From assembly GCA_009823395.1 (NCBI GenBank), contig CM020515.1:13586489-13650488 (forward strand): a DNA stretch of 64,000 nt. Direction: 5' to 3'. Below the pieces are notes generated by a model. It was not told where the DNA came from. It did no database searches and saw nothing but the letters and a program-made list of their open reading frames with translations. Source of the stretch: Thamnaconus septentrionalis. Lineage: Eukaryota; Chordata; Actinopteri; Tetraodontiformes; Monacanthidae. The position numbers and the translations under genes are program-made. Shown piece after piece: positions 25,401-35,099 of the stretch (the stretch's first letter is position 1; the number at the start of each line of letters is the position of its first letter).

Positions 25401-26726
25401 TCTCCAAGGTGTTTCACAAGGTCATCACCACGGGCCACCAGCGGCTGCAGCCCCTGTTCGACTGCCTTCTCACCATAGTCGTGAATGGTGAGCTTCAATC
25501 CTTGCAAAAATCGGATTTCATGTGATTTGTGACTGTTCCGACTACAAAAGAGCCATCGGGTTTCAATCTGGATCGGCTAAAAATCGGATTTTGGCCGGCA
25601 GTGTGAACGAGGCTTAAGTTGTATCAAAGTTCTCTACAACTGAGTATCCAATACATCTAAGTGGTGCAGGCTTAAGAAGGAGGTAGTTTGCTGTTTTCCT
25701 AGCTGCTAGTTGCGCCACCACCTGGCTGCCCAGTCATTACATAAGCGTGTTTGTACTGCGGCGTCCCTGGCAATCTGCCATTCTTGAGGTTTTCCTCTCT
25801 GTGGCAGTGTCTCCCTACTTAAAGAGCCTCTCCATGGTGGCTGCCAATAAACTGCTCCACCTGCTGGAGGCCTTCTCCACCAGCTGGTTCCTGTTCTCCG
25901 CGTCGCAGAACCATCACCTGGTCTTCTTCCTCCTGGAGGCTTTTAACAACATAATCCAGTACCAGTTCGATGGTAAGAAGACAAACGAGCAGGAAATGTG
26001 AGCCGGAAGACTTTCTGTTGCACGTTGCACACACACACATGCACACCTGCCCCTCTGCCCCCAGGGAACTGCAACCTGGTGTACGCCATCATCCGCAAGC
26101 GCAACGTGTTCCACCAGTTGGCCAATCTGCCATCTGACGCCGCCTCCATCCAGAAGGGTCTGCAGAGGAAGAGGAAGTCTCCAGATGTCATCTCCCGCAC
26201 CAGCTCCCAGGAGACGGTGTCCATGGAGGGCTCGCACCCCGCCGTCCCCGCAGAGCCCGGGACGCTCAAGGCCAGCCTGGTCGCCATGCCAGGTGCGGGC
26301 TCCAAGCACATTGTGGATTGTTGTCGTTTAGACCTACACGCCACACTCCATTAAGGATCAGCATGTCTACTTCTCCCTCATAGAAAGACTTGAAATGACA
26401 GGAAAACCAGGCTAGGTGGCAACTTGATTTTGCTTATAGCTTTTGACATTAAATGCACCGGATGCAATGAAAAATAAAGGAGGGTTAGCATTTTGTTTGG
26501 ATTATTTTGGCCAAAATATTTGCGGATTTGTCAGGTTACTTCCTGTTTAAGGCGCTGAAATGCAAAAACAACTCAGCATGTAGAAGTAACAGATTTTACT
26601 CAACATGTGGAGCAGTACAGCGGAGGTTTTTGCACCAAATGGAGGAGCAAAAGGTGTCAAATCCTGAGAAGCAAAATCTTTTCATGGGATTCGTCACTTT
26701 AAAAATAGGGCAGTTTGCCTGGTGAT

Positions 26727-26789
<63 letters not shown>

Positions 26790-27007
26790 AATATACATAT
26801 ATACACACATACATATATATTTTACTCTATATATATATATATTTTTTTTCCCTCCAGGCATTGACAAACTGACAGAGAAGTCGCAGGTGTCGGAAGACGG
26901 CACCATGGTTTCAGTTCCAAAGATGGATTCCTTGCACAGTGTCCACGCAGACCAGAGTGCAGCGGCTGGGACCAGTGACACGGAGTCCAACTCAGGCCGA
27001 GACAACG

Positions 27008-27089
<82 letters not shown>

Positions 27090-27830
27090 ATCTTCGTCTC
27101 TGTGTCACCAGGATGTTTTCTACACCGAGGCAGAGATGGAGAGGCGACGGCTGTCCAGCGCTTCTTCAACATCACTCTGGGCTCCCACATCAGACTGGGT
27201 CAGCATCTTCTCAATCTCAAGCATTTGCTTGGATTTTTATGTTATTTATTTTTAGTATTTTTTTCAGAACTTGACTCATCCAGATTTTCTTTTCTTTTGC
27301 ATTTCTTCTCCAGGTCCTCTCATGGAAGTGTAAACTGCCTCTGCAGACAATCATGCGACTCCTGCAGGTGCTGGTCCCCCAGGTGGAGAAGATCTGCATC
27401 GACAAGTATGGACACATTTCAGCTCCTTCTTCTGCTGCTGCTGCTGTCTTTGTTTCTAAATTAAAAATACACTTAAAAAAAAATAAATACCCTGAGCTGA
27501 GCTTTGCGTGTTTCTGCAGGGGCTTGACGGATGAATCAGAAATCTTGAAATTCCTCCAGCACGGCACATTGGTGGGCCTGCTGCCAGTCCCTCACCCCAT
27601 CCTTATCAGGAAGTATCAGGCCAACGCAGGCACTGCCATGTGGTTCCGCACCTACATGTGGGGTGTCGTCTATTTACGGTGAGTCTGCTGCACCGGCGGT
27701 GCTCCCTCTCACCACTCTGACCGCTCGGCTTCTCATTACATTATTTGTTGATTATATTTTTTTTAGCAACGTGGATCCTCCCATCTGGTACGACACGGAC
27801 GTCCGCCTTTTTGAGATCCAGAGGATGTGA
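19956..27830 (+). CDS. hid1: HID1 domain-containing protein
   Basis: Nineteen coding exons in one continuous frame: 19956-20021, 20735-20884, 21642-21812, 22599-22715, 23269-23375, 23469-23585, 24140-24347, 24440-24496, 24768-24908, 25001-25091, 25170-25321, 25409-25487, 25808-25972, 26065-26292, 26858-27009, 27112-27198, 27314-27405, 27520-27678, 27767-27830. They sum to 800 aa; human HID1 is about 788. The N-terminus MGSSDSKLNFRKAV fits the family, whose Gly2 is myristoylated. HID1 is a peripheral Golgi/trans-Golgi membrane protein of the Hid1/Dymeclin group needed for dense-core vesicle biogenesis. Highly conserved blocks include FWDQFWADTTTT, VNYLSRIHREE and TAMWFRTYMWGVVYLR. A Ser-rich, low-conservation segment (exons 14-15) holds the likely disordered loop. 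Exon 15 is flanked by AC/AT and GT tracts, and its donor GT is the first unit of the GT tract. Tail-to-tail with the otopetrin that follows. Confidence 0.95.
21830..21984 (+). mobile_element. TTAAAGG-type interspersed repeat, diverged copy
   Basis: AAAAGGCCCAGCGTGTAAGA followed by TTTAGTGCCACCTGTTGG matches the well-known teleost repeat start. It lies in hid1 intron 3 just after exon 3. Downstream 'AGCAGATCTCTGTTG' also resembles the 42560 region in reverse. Borders are approximate. Confidence 0.5.
21985..22150 (+). mobile_element. Tc1/mariner-like terminal fragment
   Basis: Contains ACAGTCAAAAGTTTGGACAC (21991-22010) and then CACTGTAGATACACACTGAA. Both resemble the end of a common teleost Tc1/mariner-group element. 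No transposase frame is present. Assignment is by recall of the repeat, in hid1 intron 3. Confidence 0.62.
22451..22483. repeat. (CA)n microsatellite in hid1 intron 3
   Basis: CA tract of about 16 units. Confidence 0.95.
23654..23780 (+). mobile_element. hAT-like repeat fragment in hid1 intron 6
   Basis: CAGGGGTCTCCAACACGTTG followed by GTGGCCCGCAGGTCTG resembles the end of hAT-type (ZBED/Charlie-like) elements. There is no coding remnant and the 3' border is uncertain. Confidence 0.5.
24545..24730 (+). mobile_element. Retroelement 3'-tail-like fragment in hid1 intron 8
   Basis: GTGCAATGACAATAAAGAAA followed by a TCTAAGTC run resembles the 3' tail of common teleost retroelements. Upstream is a short TCTA-rich, CACC-rich tract. 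Weakly supported. Confidence 0.35.
26731..26849. repeat. (AC)20 plus (AT)n compound tract before hid1 exon 15
   Basis: AC units fill 26731-26770, then AT-rich runs continue to within 10 bases of the exon 15 acceptor (exon starts 26858). The complementary GT tract lies directly after the same exon. Confidence 0.95.
27010..27088. repeat. (GT)39 tract at the hid1 exon 15 donor
   Basis: The exon ends GACAACGAG at 27009 and the first intron bases are the start of an uninterrupted GT run. The next exon starts at 27112, so this tract is most of intron 15 (about 102 bases). Confidence 0.95.
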
Positions 27831-28880
27831 GACCTGAAAATCTAAGCGAGGAAGGACTGTTTGAACTCCAGGGGTTTATTCTTCTTTTCCTTCAGTATCT
27901 GCTGGTTTCCCAGTAAACCTCACTGTGTTCTAGTTGCCTCTGTAACCGTCATCGTGACCCCTCCTCCCCCCCGTACAACAACTCTTTCGGACGAGCGAGG
28001 TCGATACCCCTCACGTTTAGGCGGCAGACGACTGAGTTATTCTACACACTATCCAAACGTGACTGTGCTTGTACATTTCTTTCTCTGTATCCAGACCACT
28101 GAATGTCAGTCAGAAGCACTGAGGTGAGTCACATCTCGGGCGACACCACGGTGATCCACATTTTTCTGTTGTGCTTGCCGTGCTTTCCAGTGAACTTGCA
28201 CTCTGTGTCCGCTTTGGTTGTCGGTGTGATTATGTAACTCTGCAGACTTTTTGGACTCTATGATATGAGATTGTATTTATTTTTGTTCAGTTTTTGTTTA
28301 TATGTTTATGGCCAGATGTAAGTTGTGAGATGGCCGGGTATGCTTATGATGCTAGGTGTTGAAAAATTGTATTTTCCTTAAAGTATCTTGAAAATATATA
28401 TTGCTATGCATCCGTGAAACCCGTGGTGAACATTAATGAACTGTCATTATTTCGCCTGTTCCTGGTTCGACCTCCTGCAAAGCGAACGCTTGCTATTTGA
28501 TCAAATGACCACTAGATGGTAGTATTTCCTATTTAGTTATCTGAAGATTTGGCAAAACAGAATTTGCCATTGAACACACAGCACTGGTCTGTGCAGCTGA
28601 ATTTTCAAAAGATCATATTTGCATGATATTGCATTTGCATTTTTTTTATTTTGGGATTGATTGACAAATGAATTAATTATTCAGTGGCAATAACAGAATG
28701 AAAAGTTTCTCTCTGCTTTCTGAAACAGATCTTTAATATTTAGGATGAGCTGAAAGACAGTTAATGAAACATTTTTCATTTAGGTTTATTTTCTTAACTT
28801 CAGAAATTTAATACATTAATAAAATAAATAAATTAAGCTTAAAAAAAATAGTATCCTTCTCGACAGCCAAAACTCGACAT
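27831..28880. other. Convergent 3' flanks of hid1 and otopetrin A
   Basis: About 1 kb lies between the two stop codons. A minus-strand AATAAA (TTTATT on plus, 28785-28790) sits 90 bases past the otopetrin stop. Plus-strand AATAAA-type hexamers near 28811-28835 could serve hid1, so the two transcripts may overlap at their 3' ends. No other gene is seen. Confidence 0.5.
28785..28790 (-). terminator. Polyadenylation signal, otopetrin A
   Basis: AATAAA on the minus strand about 90 bases after the stop codon of the otopetrin at 28881. Confidence 0.6.
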
Positions 28881-30963
28881 CTACGATGTCAAGTACACCT
28901 CAAACAGGCTGGCAACAGAGTGCATGCGGTAGAAGATTCCAAAAGGAAGTCCAATGTTTACAATGGCTGCCCACATTGTGAATTTATAGAATTTTGTCTC
29001 CAAGGGATGATCAAACTGTGGACGGGCACCGAAGGCTGGCATGATCCAAAGCTGTCAAAAACAGAGCCAATGATTATTCAGCTTATTGAAAGCAGGAAGC
29101 AGGAATGTAGACGTTTCAGTAAATTATGAAATGGAGAACTCACAATGATGTTACACAACAGCAAAAAGGCACAAACTTCCTTCTGCACCCTCCTTTTCCA
29201 ATTTGGCTTGTCGTCAAGACCTCCCGGCATGTTCCTGGGCTTCCTGCTCTCCGCGTCCTCGCTCATCTCACTTTGCTCTTGGAGGGACCTTTGGGCGTTG
29301 GTGTGCAGAGCGGCTTCCTGTATGGCGTGGAAGGGCTCCCGATGCAGCCCCTCGATGATGAAGTAGTTCTGCAGGCCCAGCTGGAGCACCATCAGCACGG
29401 CCCAGGACAGGTCCAGGGCGTTGAGGCGGCCGCTGGCTCCCGTGGCCACCACGGCCACCACGGTGAAGTAGCTGATGACAAACTGCCCGATGGAGGCTCC
29501 CACCAGCAGGCCCACGTCCAGGCTGCGAGTGGGGTTCTTCCCCGATACGTGCTCCCGGTTGTCCAGCCGGTAGACGACACAGCCGATCACCGTGGAGAGA
29601 ACCATGAGGCTGGCGATGACCACGTTGGCGATGAAATAAATCGTCAGGGCCATGTCTCTGCTCTCCTCTTCCTCTTTCAGCACCAGCACCTCGTACATGA
29701 TGAAGATTAGAAGTCCAGCCAACACCACCAGCACCCCCGCCACCGGGCCGAAGCACACGTCCTTGGGCTGGAACTTGACCCTGCGATGGCTGTGGTCCTC
29801 CACCGGGCGGCCGACGTTCTTCCACATGACGAAGACCAGAGCTGAGGCGAAGAGGCTGTACTCTATGTTGAACGGGTAGAGGTAGAAGAAGGCCTCCTTG
29901 AAGGTGTCGCACGCAGAGTGGCTGCACCTGCATGTCTTATTGCCGTCGGCGGCTGCAAGGGAAAGAGTTTCTCAAGCTACGGCAGGGGACCTCATCGATC
30001 GGTCAGCAACGACACTCGGGTCTGTGTACCTCTGTAGGTCTTGTACGAGATGTTGAGAAGGGGAACCTCCGTCTGGTGGACAGACTCCTCGGCGACGGCA
30101 GCCATCCACAGCACCAGGTTGGTCGAGAGCGCGAGCGTCAGGCCGCACCTGGAGGAAGTGAGAGGCATGAAAGCAAGAAAAACAACTTTGAGGAGGAGGA
30201 GGAGATTGTTAAAAGCATCCTTACCTTGTAAGATTTGTGTGTAGCTGCACACAATCTTTTGCATGGGTCCACAAGAAATGTGTCTACACAAAAGAAAAAG
30301 GGGTTTGTTTTCTTATAAACAAGGAGCTAATGATGCATCTTCTTTTGCCATTGAGATTTTTTCAACCTGAATGAACACAAACAGCGCCTGTACGACAGGG
30401 AAGGCCACTTTGACAGGAGAGTCACAGTGAAGGTAGCCCACGTAGTAGGCGATCTTGAAGATGTCCATGAGGAGACTGAGGAAGCCAAACAGCAGCAGAC
30501 CAGCTGCAACAGTCGACAATAGAGAAGGTTAAAACTCCCGGCAGCGTTTCCGCCGCGAGAGAGCTTCTCGGTTCTCACCCCTCAGCCACACGGGTCCCGC
30601 GTGGCTGTCTTTGAACATGCCCTCCCGGTGCCTGGGCGAGGTGACGCCCGTGTACAGCAGCATCCAGCCCACGGTGAGCAGCAGCAGAACGATGAGGAAG
30701 ACCTGCCTGTGCACGGCGGTGACGGCCACGCTGTTGAAGACGCTGCCGCTGACCAGAGCGCAGCCCAGGATCAGGACGTTGATGCTGATGATGCCGGACA
30801 GCAGCCAGCCGCCGCCGTGGTGAGCCCTCTCCACCACCGCAACTGCTGCCGCCGGCGCCATGCAGTGGGCATCGTCCTCGGCTGTCGTCACGTCAGCAAG
30901 CGGTGGAGGAGCGGGCAGATGTTGGATGTTCTCCATCTGGGCGGCTGTCTCGATGTTAGACAT
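28881..30963 (-). CDS. Otopetrin proton channel, copy A (otop3-position)
   Basis: Six coding exons: 30963-30579, 30503-30367, 30283-30225, 30148-30030, 29952-29144, 29051-28881; 559 aa. Otopetrins are about 12-helix proton-selective channels. Family blocks seen include DSHAGPVWLR, WKNVGRPVEDH, SGKNPTRSLDVGLLVGAS, the amphipathic linker before NWKRRVQKEV, and the C-terminal LWIMPAFGARPQFDH ... FGIFYRMHSVASLFEVY. The start at 30963 follows an in-frame acceptor (CTGCTGCAG at about 30999), so a 5' UTR exon upstream is likely. Position, tail-to-tail with hid1, is that of human OTOP3. The sequence looks at least as close to OTOP2, however, and is very similar to copy B at 47643. I therefore leave the symbol open (otop3 by synteny, otop2-like by sequence). 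Confidence 0.9.
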
Positions 30964-30998
30964 GTGGTCCTGCGCAAGGTCATTTGGTCGCTTTCTGC

Positions 30999-32176
30999 AG
31001 CAGGTACAAATCAGGAAGGTGTGAGTCACGTAAGCAGCATCACAAACGTGAAGGAGGTCAGGAATGTTTGACCACTGGGATTGATTGTGAAAATCAAGCT
31101 GGTACGTATTCCTATCTTTGACATACAACATGTCCCTTATTTTGGCCGGCCTTTATGGAAATAACGTTTGATTTTGTCTGCTCTGGGCCACCGTATGTAT
31201 GTAAAAAGTCAAGACAAAGCGAGACTTGTGCTACGCTCATGTCATGACACCATACCTCATTTGGGTTACATTAACAAGGCCACCTGAGTTTCTTAGGAAA
31301 ACACGCGTCTTTTGCCCAGTTTTCCTTTTAATCCTATTTTTAAACTATTTTCTAAATTCCTCAAGACAATAAACCCACTGTGCGAAGGGTTACACACTCA
31401 AGGAAACATTCATTAATAATTCATTCACGATATCCGCCCACTGCCTATGAGTTTCTCGTCAATGATTTTAAAGACATGTGAGGAATGAAATGCGTCACTG
31501 TGTACAGGATTACCCAGAGAAAAGCTTGTTGCAGGTCCGGAACATCAGCCGCGCTATAGTTTTCATCGTACCCCTCCTACGTGACGGAGGAAAAACACGA
31601 GGAAGTCTTTTTTTGGAGAGGTTAGGGAGGGGTTGTTTTAGAAAGACGCGAGCGCTTGCCTGGAACGTGCCACCTGTGTCACGCGCGGATAGCCCAAGGA
31701 AATACACCAAATAGAGGGGGAAACAAAAAACAAATAGGCCAGCGCTTTCTCGCTGCGGGTCGGCTCGCGCCCTGCGCCAGGTGTTGATGATAAAGAAGAG
31801 CCGCAGGTGCAGTCGGCCTCAGCTGATTGGTGCCACGCCCCCCAGGCCCCCTTTCCCCATAAACTCCACAATCGGTATTTTCCCCAAAATGCATCGCTCC
31901 TCTCCTCCAGGGCTTAGCTTTCCTGCAGGCACACGCACTCCGGTTTCTGCTCACCTCCCCGAAGTAGGACGACCGCTTTGTTTCGCTGAGTCAACATGTT
32001 ACATGCAGTCACATGGAAGTCCTGCTTCTGAGAAACTGCGAGCAGAGAAATCAAGGAGAGCAAACCTCTGGAATTTTGGTTAAAAAGAAAAACAAACCAA
32101 AACCAAAACCATTTTTCTTGGACGTGTTTCACAGAATGAAGTTAGTTCCTGTTCTTCGTAGACGTTGTTGAAATTG

Positions 32177-32178
<2 letters not shown>
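30999..32178. other. Intergenic, otopetrin A 5' flank
   Basis: Should contain the first, non-coding exon and promoter of otopetrin A on the minus strand. I could not fix either. No coding region is seen. Confidence 0.4.

Positions 32179-32218
<40 letters not shown>
32179..32218. repeat. (TTA)13 microsatellite
   Basis: TTA trinucleotide tract directly abutting the SINE at 32219. It may be an expanded target or tail sequence. Confidence 0.95.
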
Positions 32219-32573
32219 GGCGACACGGTGGCGCAGTGGTTAGCGCTGCCGCCTCACAGCAAGAAGGTCGTGGGTTCGATTCCGGGGCCCGGCCTGGGGC
32301 CTTTCTGTGTGGAGTTTGCATGTTCTCCCGTGTCTGCGTGGGTTCTCTCCGGGTTCTCGGCTTCCTCCCACACTCCAAAACATGCATGTGAGGTCAATTG
32401 AATATTCTAAATTGTCCGTAGGTGTGCATGTGAGTGTGAATGGTTGTCTGTCTCTATGTGGCCCTGCGATGAACTGGCGACTTGTCCAGGGTTATAAGAC
32501 AGCTGGGATAGGCTCCAGCAGACCCCGTGACCCTGAATTGGAATAAGCGGGTATAGAAGATGAATGAATGAAT
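32219..32573 (+). mobile_element. tRNA-derived SINE
   Basis: The head has a pol III box A (TGGCGCAGTGGTTAGC, about 32229) and box B (GGTTCGATTCC, about 32273). The body contains TGCATGTTCTCCCGTGTCTG, TTCCTCCCACACTCCAAAAC and GCTGGGATAGGCTCCAGCAG, typical of an abundant teleost SINE with a LINE-like tail. It ends in GAATAAGCGG...GATGAATGAATGAA. It appears nearly full length and lies between otopetrin A and amnionless. Confidence 0.88.
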
Positions 32574-33322
32574 TATTATTAAAAACTCTATAGTATACTC
32601 ATTAGTGTATCTGTTTTTCTTCCCAGACCAAAGACTGACCCCAGCACAATTCATTGTGTTGGAAATTTTGCAGATCTCCAGAAACAATCATTTGAACCCT
32701 CTGCCTGAATAAAAAAAAGGACGACTTCCTGCTTAAATTGAGCAGCATGAGTGAGGTAATACTTTCTTTTCTTTCTTTTTTTAAAAGTCTAAGTATTACT
32801 CTTATTAAATCAAAATTCGTTTTGTAATTGAAAAAAAAAATTCATGTCAAAAGTTCTACATCTTGATGCTTCTTGTCAGAGATTAACCTTAGCCATGCTT
32901 TTAAAAACACCTGCCAACCAGTTTGATAAACAGTAATAAACCTTATATAAACAACACTTTACAGAACCAAATGTGAAAAAGGGAACCATAAAGGAATAAA
33001 AAGGGAAAATACATATAGTACCAAGTATAATGCCTTATAAAATCATGTGTGCAGCTGAATTCATACTGTCAACTTTGTTGCAGAGAGTAAAAATCAAAAC
33101 CTCCACAGCTTAATTAACCACCAGAGATCAAAACAAGCTGAGGAATCTTTGAAAACTTGCTGTGTTGCACAGGGAGCAATCCTGCAGAAAGTGTCAATAT
33201 TTTACAGGTCACCTGCTTTGACGAGCCATAGCTCATCATATTCACTGGTGGGCGCTTGCTAGTCACACGGCTTGAAACAAAGTTCACTCGGAGACTCCCC
33301 GAGTCCAACATAAAGATTCAGG
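32574..33322. other. Amnionless 5' flank, no gene seen
   Basis: AT-rich spacer between the SINE and the amnionless start. No TATA box or upstream exon could be fixed confidently. The 5' UTR of amnionless must lie here if transcription starts locally. Confidence 0.4.
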
Positions 33323-34753
33323 ATGCTGAGGACACAAGATGTGCTGCTTCTCCTCTCGCTCGTCGGGGCCGCCAACGCCCTGTACAAGCAGTGGATCCCC
33401 GATACTAACTACGAGAACAAGACCAACTGGGACAAAGGAGCCGTTCCCTGCGGCAATGACAGAGTTGAGTTTTTAGCCCAGAGGAAAGTGTCCGTGTTTG
33501 TGGAGACCGTGCACGCCGTGCAGGAGATGAGGCTACCGGTTGACGGAGAGTTCGTTCTGAATCCAGGAGCGGGGTTTTATGTCATCAGCGGAAAAGATCC
33601 CAGCTGCGGCGCTGGTGTCACGGCCAAGTTCCGAGATTCTGAGTCCCTTCAGTGGTACGATCCGGCTCTGTGGCAGGCTGCTGCGACTTCGGACGACCTG
33701 CAGAGCGGAAACCTGTTGTTCTCAGTTCACGAGGAGAGCGTACCCTGCCGTCACGACGACGTGGTTTTCAAAGTCGGGACCTCTTTCAGGGTGGACACGA
33801 GCTCCAGTGAACCCACCGTCCCAGTCAGATCCGTGTCCCTGCTCGGAAAGAAGTTTGACAGGGACACCGATTTCTCGCAGCACCTCAACTCTCGCTTGGG
33901 CCAGCTGCAGTTTCATGGATCTAGTGCCGTCACCGTTGGTAATGCAGGATGCCAGGATCCATCTGGCTGTGACTGCGGGAATTCTGTCAACCACCAGCGG
34001 ATCTGCCAAACTGTCACGTGTGCCTCCGCTGGCTGCCATAGGCCCCTTCGCCCTGTGGGACACTGCTGTGACGTCTGCGGGGCCATCGTCACGGTCCACT
34101 ATGCCGACGGGTTTTCCCTGCAGACCTACCGGCAGAGGCTCCGACACCTTTTTCTCTCCATGCCACAGTACACATCCATTAAGCTGGGGATGTCCAAGGT
34201 TTTTAAGTCCCGGCATGTCTTCGGGATCATACCCTTTGGGCTCACAGCGGAGATCCAGGTGGTTATCCTTGATGGGGACCAGGGAACGCTGGCGGAGAGT
34301 TTGGCCAGGGACATCATCAAGGACGCTAGCGTTCATGGCTCCAATCTTGGAATCACGGGGGCGGAATTTCAGGCCTCCACTGGAAGCGGCAGCAGCGATG
34401 ATTCTGCAAGCAACGCAGGGACGGTGGTTGGAATTGTGTTTGGGGTTTTGATCGCAGTTTCCTTGGTTGTTGTTGTGGCCTTGTTGATCCGTAAGGGGGT
34501 TGTTAAAATGCCAACGCTGCCCTCTCTGCCCTCGCTGCCGTCTCTGAGCATAAACGGGCGCAGCGGTGTTGGCGAACTCGGTGGGACACTGGACTGCGGT
34601 TATGACAACCCAATGTTCGACAAGCCCTCCTTAATGCCTGAGATTCCCGGACTGTATGGGACTCAAGGAAACCAGTCCATCGCCATGACTCAGACCGGGG
34701 TACACTTTGTCAATCCGGTTTATGACGAGCATGAGACTGATTTTGTGGTGTGA
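33323..34753 (+). CDS. amn: Amnionless (cubilin receptor subunit), single exon
   Basis: One uninterrupted frame of 476 aa; human AMN is 453 aa. In order: a hydrophobic signal peptide (about residues 6-19); the ectodomain start YKQWIPDTNYENKTNWDKG; a Cys-rich VWFC-like segment (about 213-253, with CDCG, CQTVTC and HCCDVCG); a transmembrane helix (about 365-390); and a cytoplasmic tail. The tail carries two NPx(F/Y) endocytic motifs, DNPMFD (about 426-431) and VNPVYD (about 461-466). Amnionless escorts cubilin to the apical membrane and drives endocytosis of the cubam complex for intrinsic factor-B12 and filtered protein uptake. Human AMN has many introns and lies on chromosome 14; this copy has none. 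That suggests retrotransposition or wholesale intron loss, yet every recognisable domain is intact. The 3' end converges on the trim16-like gene. Confidence 0.93.
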   Translation: MLRTQDVLLLLSLVGAANALYKQWIPDTNYENKTNWDKGAVPCGNDRVEFLAQRKVSVFVETVHAVQEMRLPVDGEFVLNPGAGFYVISGKDPSCGAGVTAKFRDSESLQWYDPALWQAAATSDDLQSGNLLFSVHEESVPCRHDDVVFKVGTSFRVDTSSSEPTVPVRSVSLLGKKFDRDTDFSQHLNSRLGQLQFHGSSAVTVGNAGCQDPSGCDCGNSVNHQRICQTVTCASAGCHRPLRPVGHCCDVCGAIVTVHYADGFSLQTYRQRLRHLFLSMPQYTSIKLGMSKVFKSRHVFGIIPFGLTAEIQVVILDGDQGTLAESLARDIIKDASVHGSNLGITGAEFQASTGSGSSDDSASNAGTVVGIVFGVLIAVSLVVVVALLIRKGVVKMPTLPSLPSLPSLSINGRSGVGELGGTLDCGYDNPMFDKPSLMPEIPGLYGTQGNQSIAMTQTGVHFVNPVYDEHETDFVV

Positions 34754-34864
34754 GCCGACATTCCGGTTTTAATGATCGTTTCCTGCCTCCGAGCAATGAA
34801 TTCACCGACGACTTCGTAGTAATTCAGACACACAACTGCATGTTAAAATGTGGATCCTGAAGCT

Positions 34865-34870
34865 TTTATT
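34865..34870 (-). terminator. Polyadenylation signal, trim16-like
   Basis: Minus-strand AATAAA about 230 bases past the trim16-like stop. It is the nearest one seen. Confidence 0.45.
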
Positions 34871-34888
34871 GATGTGAATTACAAAACA

Positions 34889-34894
34889 AATAAA
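34889..34894 (+). terminator. Polyadenylation signal, amnionless
   Basis: AATAAA about 135 bases after the amnionless stop codon; a second overlapping copy starts five bases later. Confidence 0.65.
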
Positions 34895-35099
34895 ATAAAT
34901 GTTGGTCAATTCCTCTTTTTTGTTTGTGCGCATTCATTTGTACTGCATTCAGTAGCAACCAAAGTCTATCTGGCCACATAGATTACACAAAGGACAAAAA
35001 AAGGTGTGCGTGCCTTGTGATGTGACATCAATAAACAGTCATTATGCAATAATGTCTCTTTTATGAGCACGACGGGAACGCTGACTCTGGAGTTTTACA

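Larger units (their letters stand above)
34754..35099. other. Convergent 3' flanks of amnionless and trim16-like
   Basis: 346 bases between stop codons. A minus-strand AATAAA (34870-34865) lies upstream of the plus-strand AATAAA cluster (34889-34899), so the two mature 3' UTRs would overlap if both are used. Confidence 0.55.

Noticed and set aside
26694..27464. Long Cys-Val and His-Thr frames over hid1 introns 14-16
   Set aside because: Pure translations of GT and AC microsatellites overlapping real hid1 exons in other frames.
29126..29933. 194- and 221-codon frames overlapping otopetrin A exon 5
   Set aside because: Shadow frames of a GC-rich coding exon; the otopetrin frame has all the family motifs.
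33579..34451. 290-codon plus-strand frame inside amnionless
   Set aside because: Alternative frame of the amnionless exon with no domain; the main frame is clearly real.
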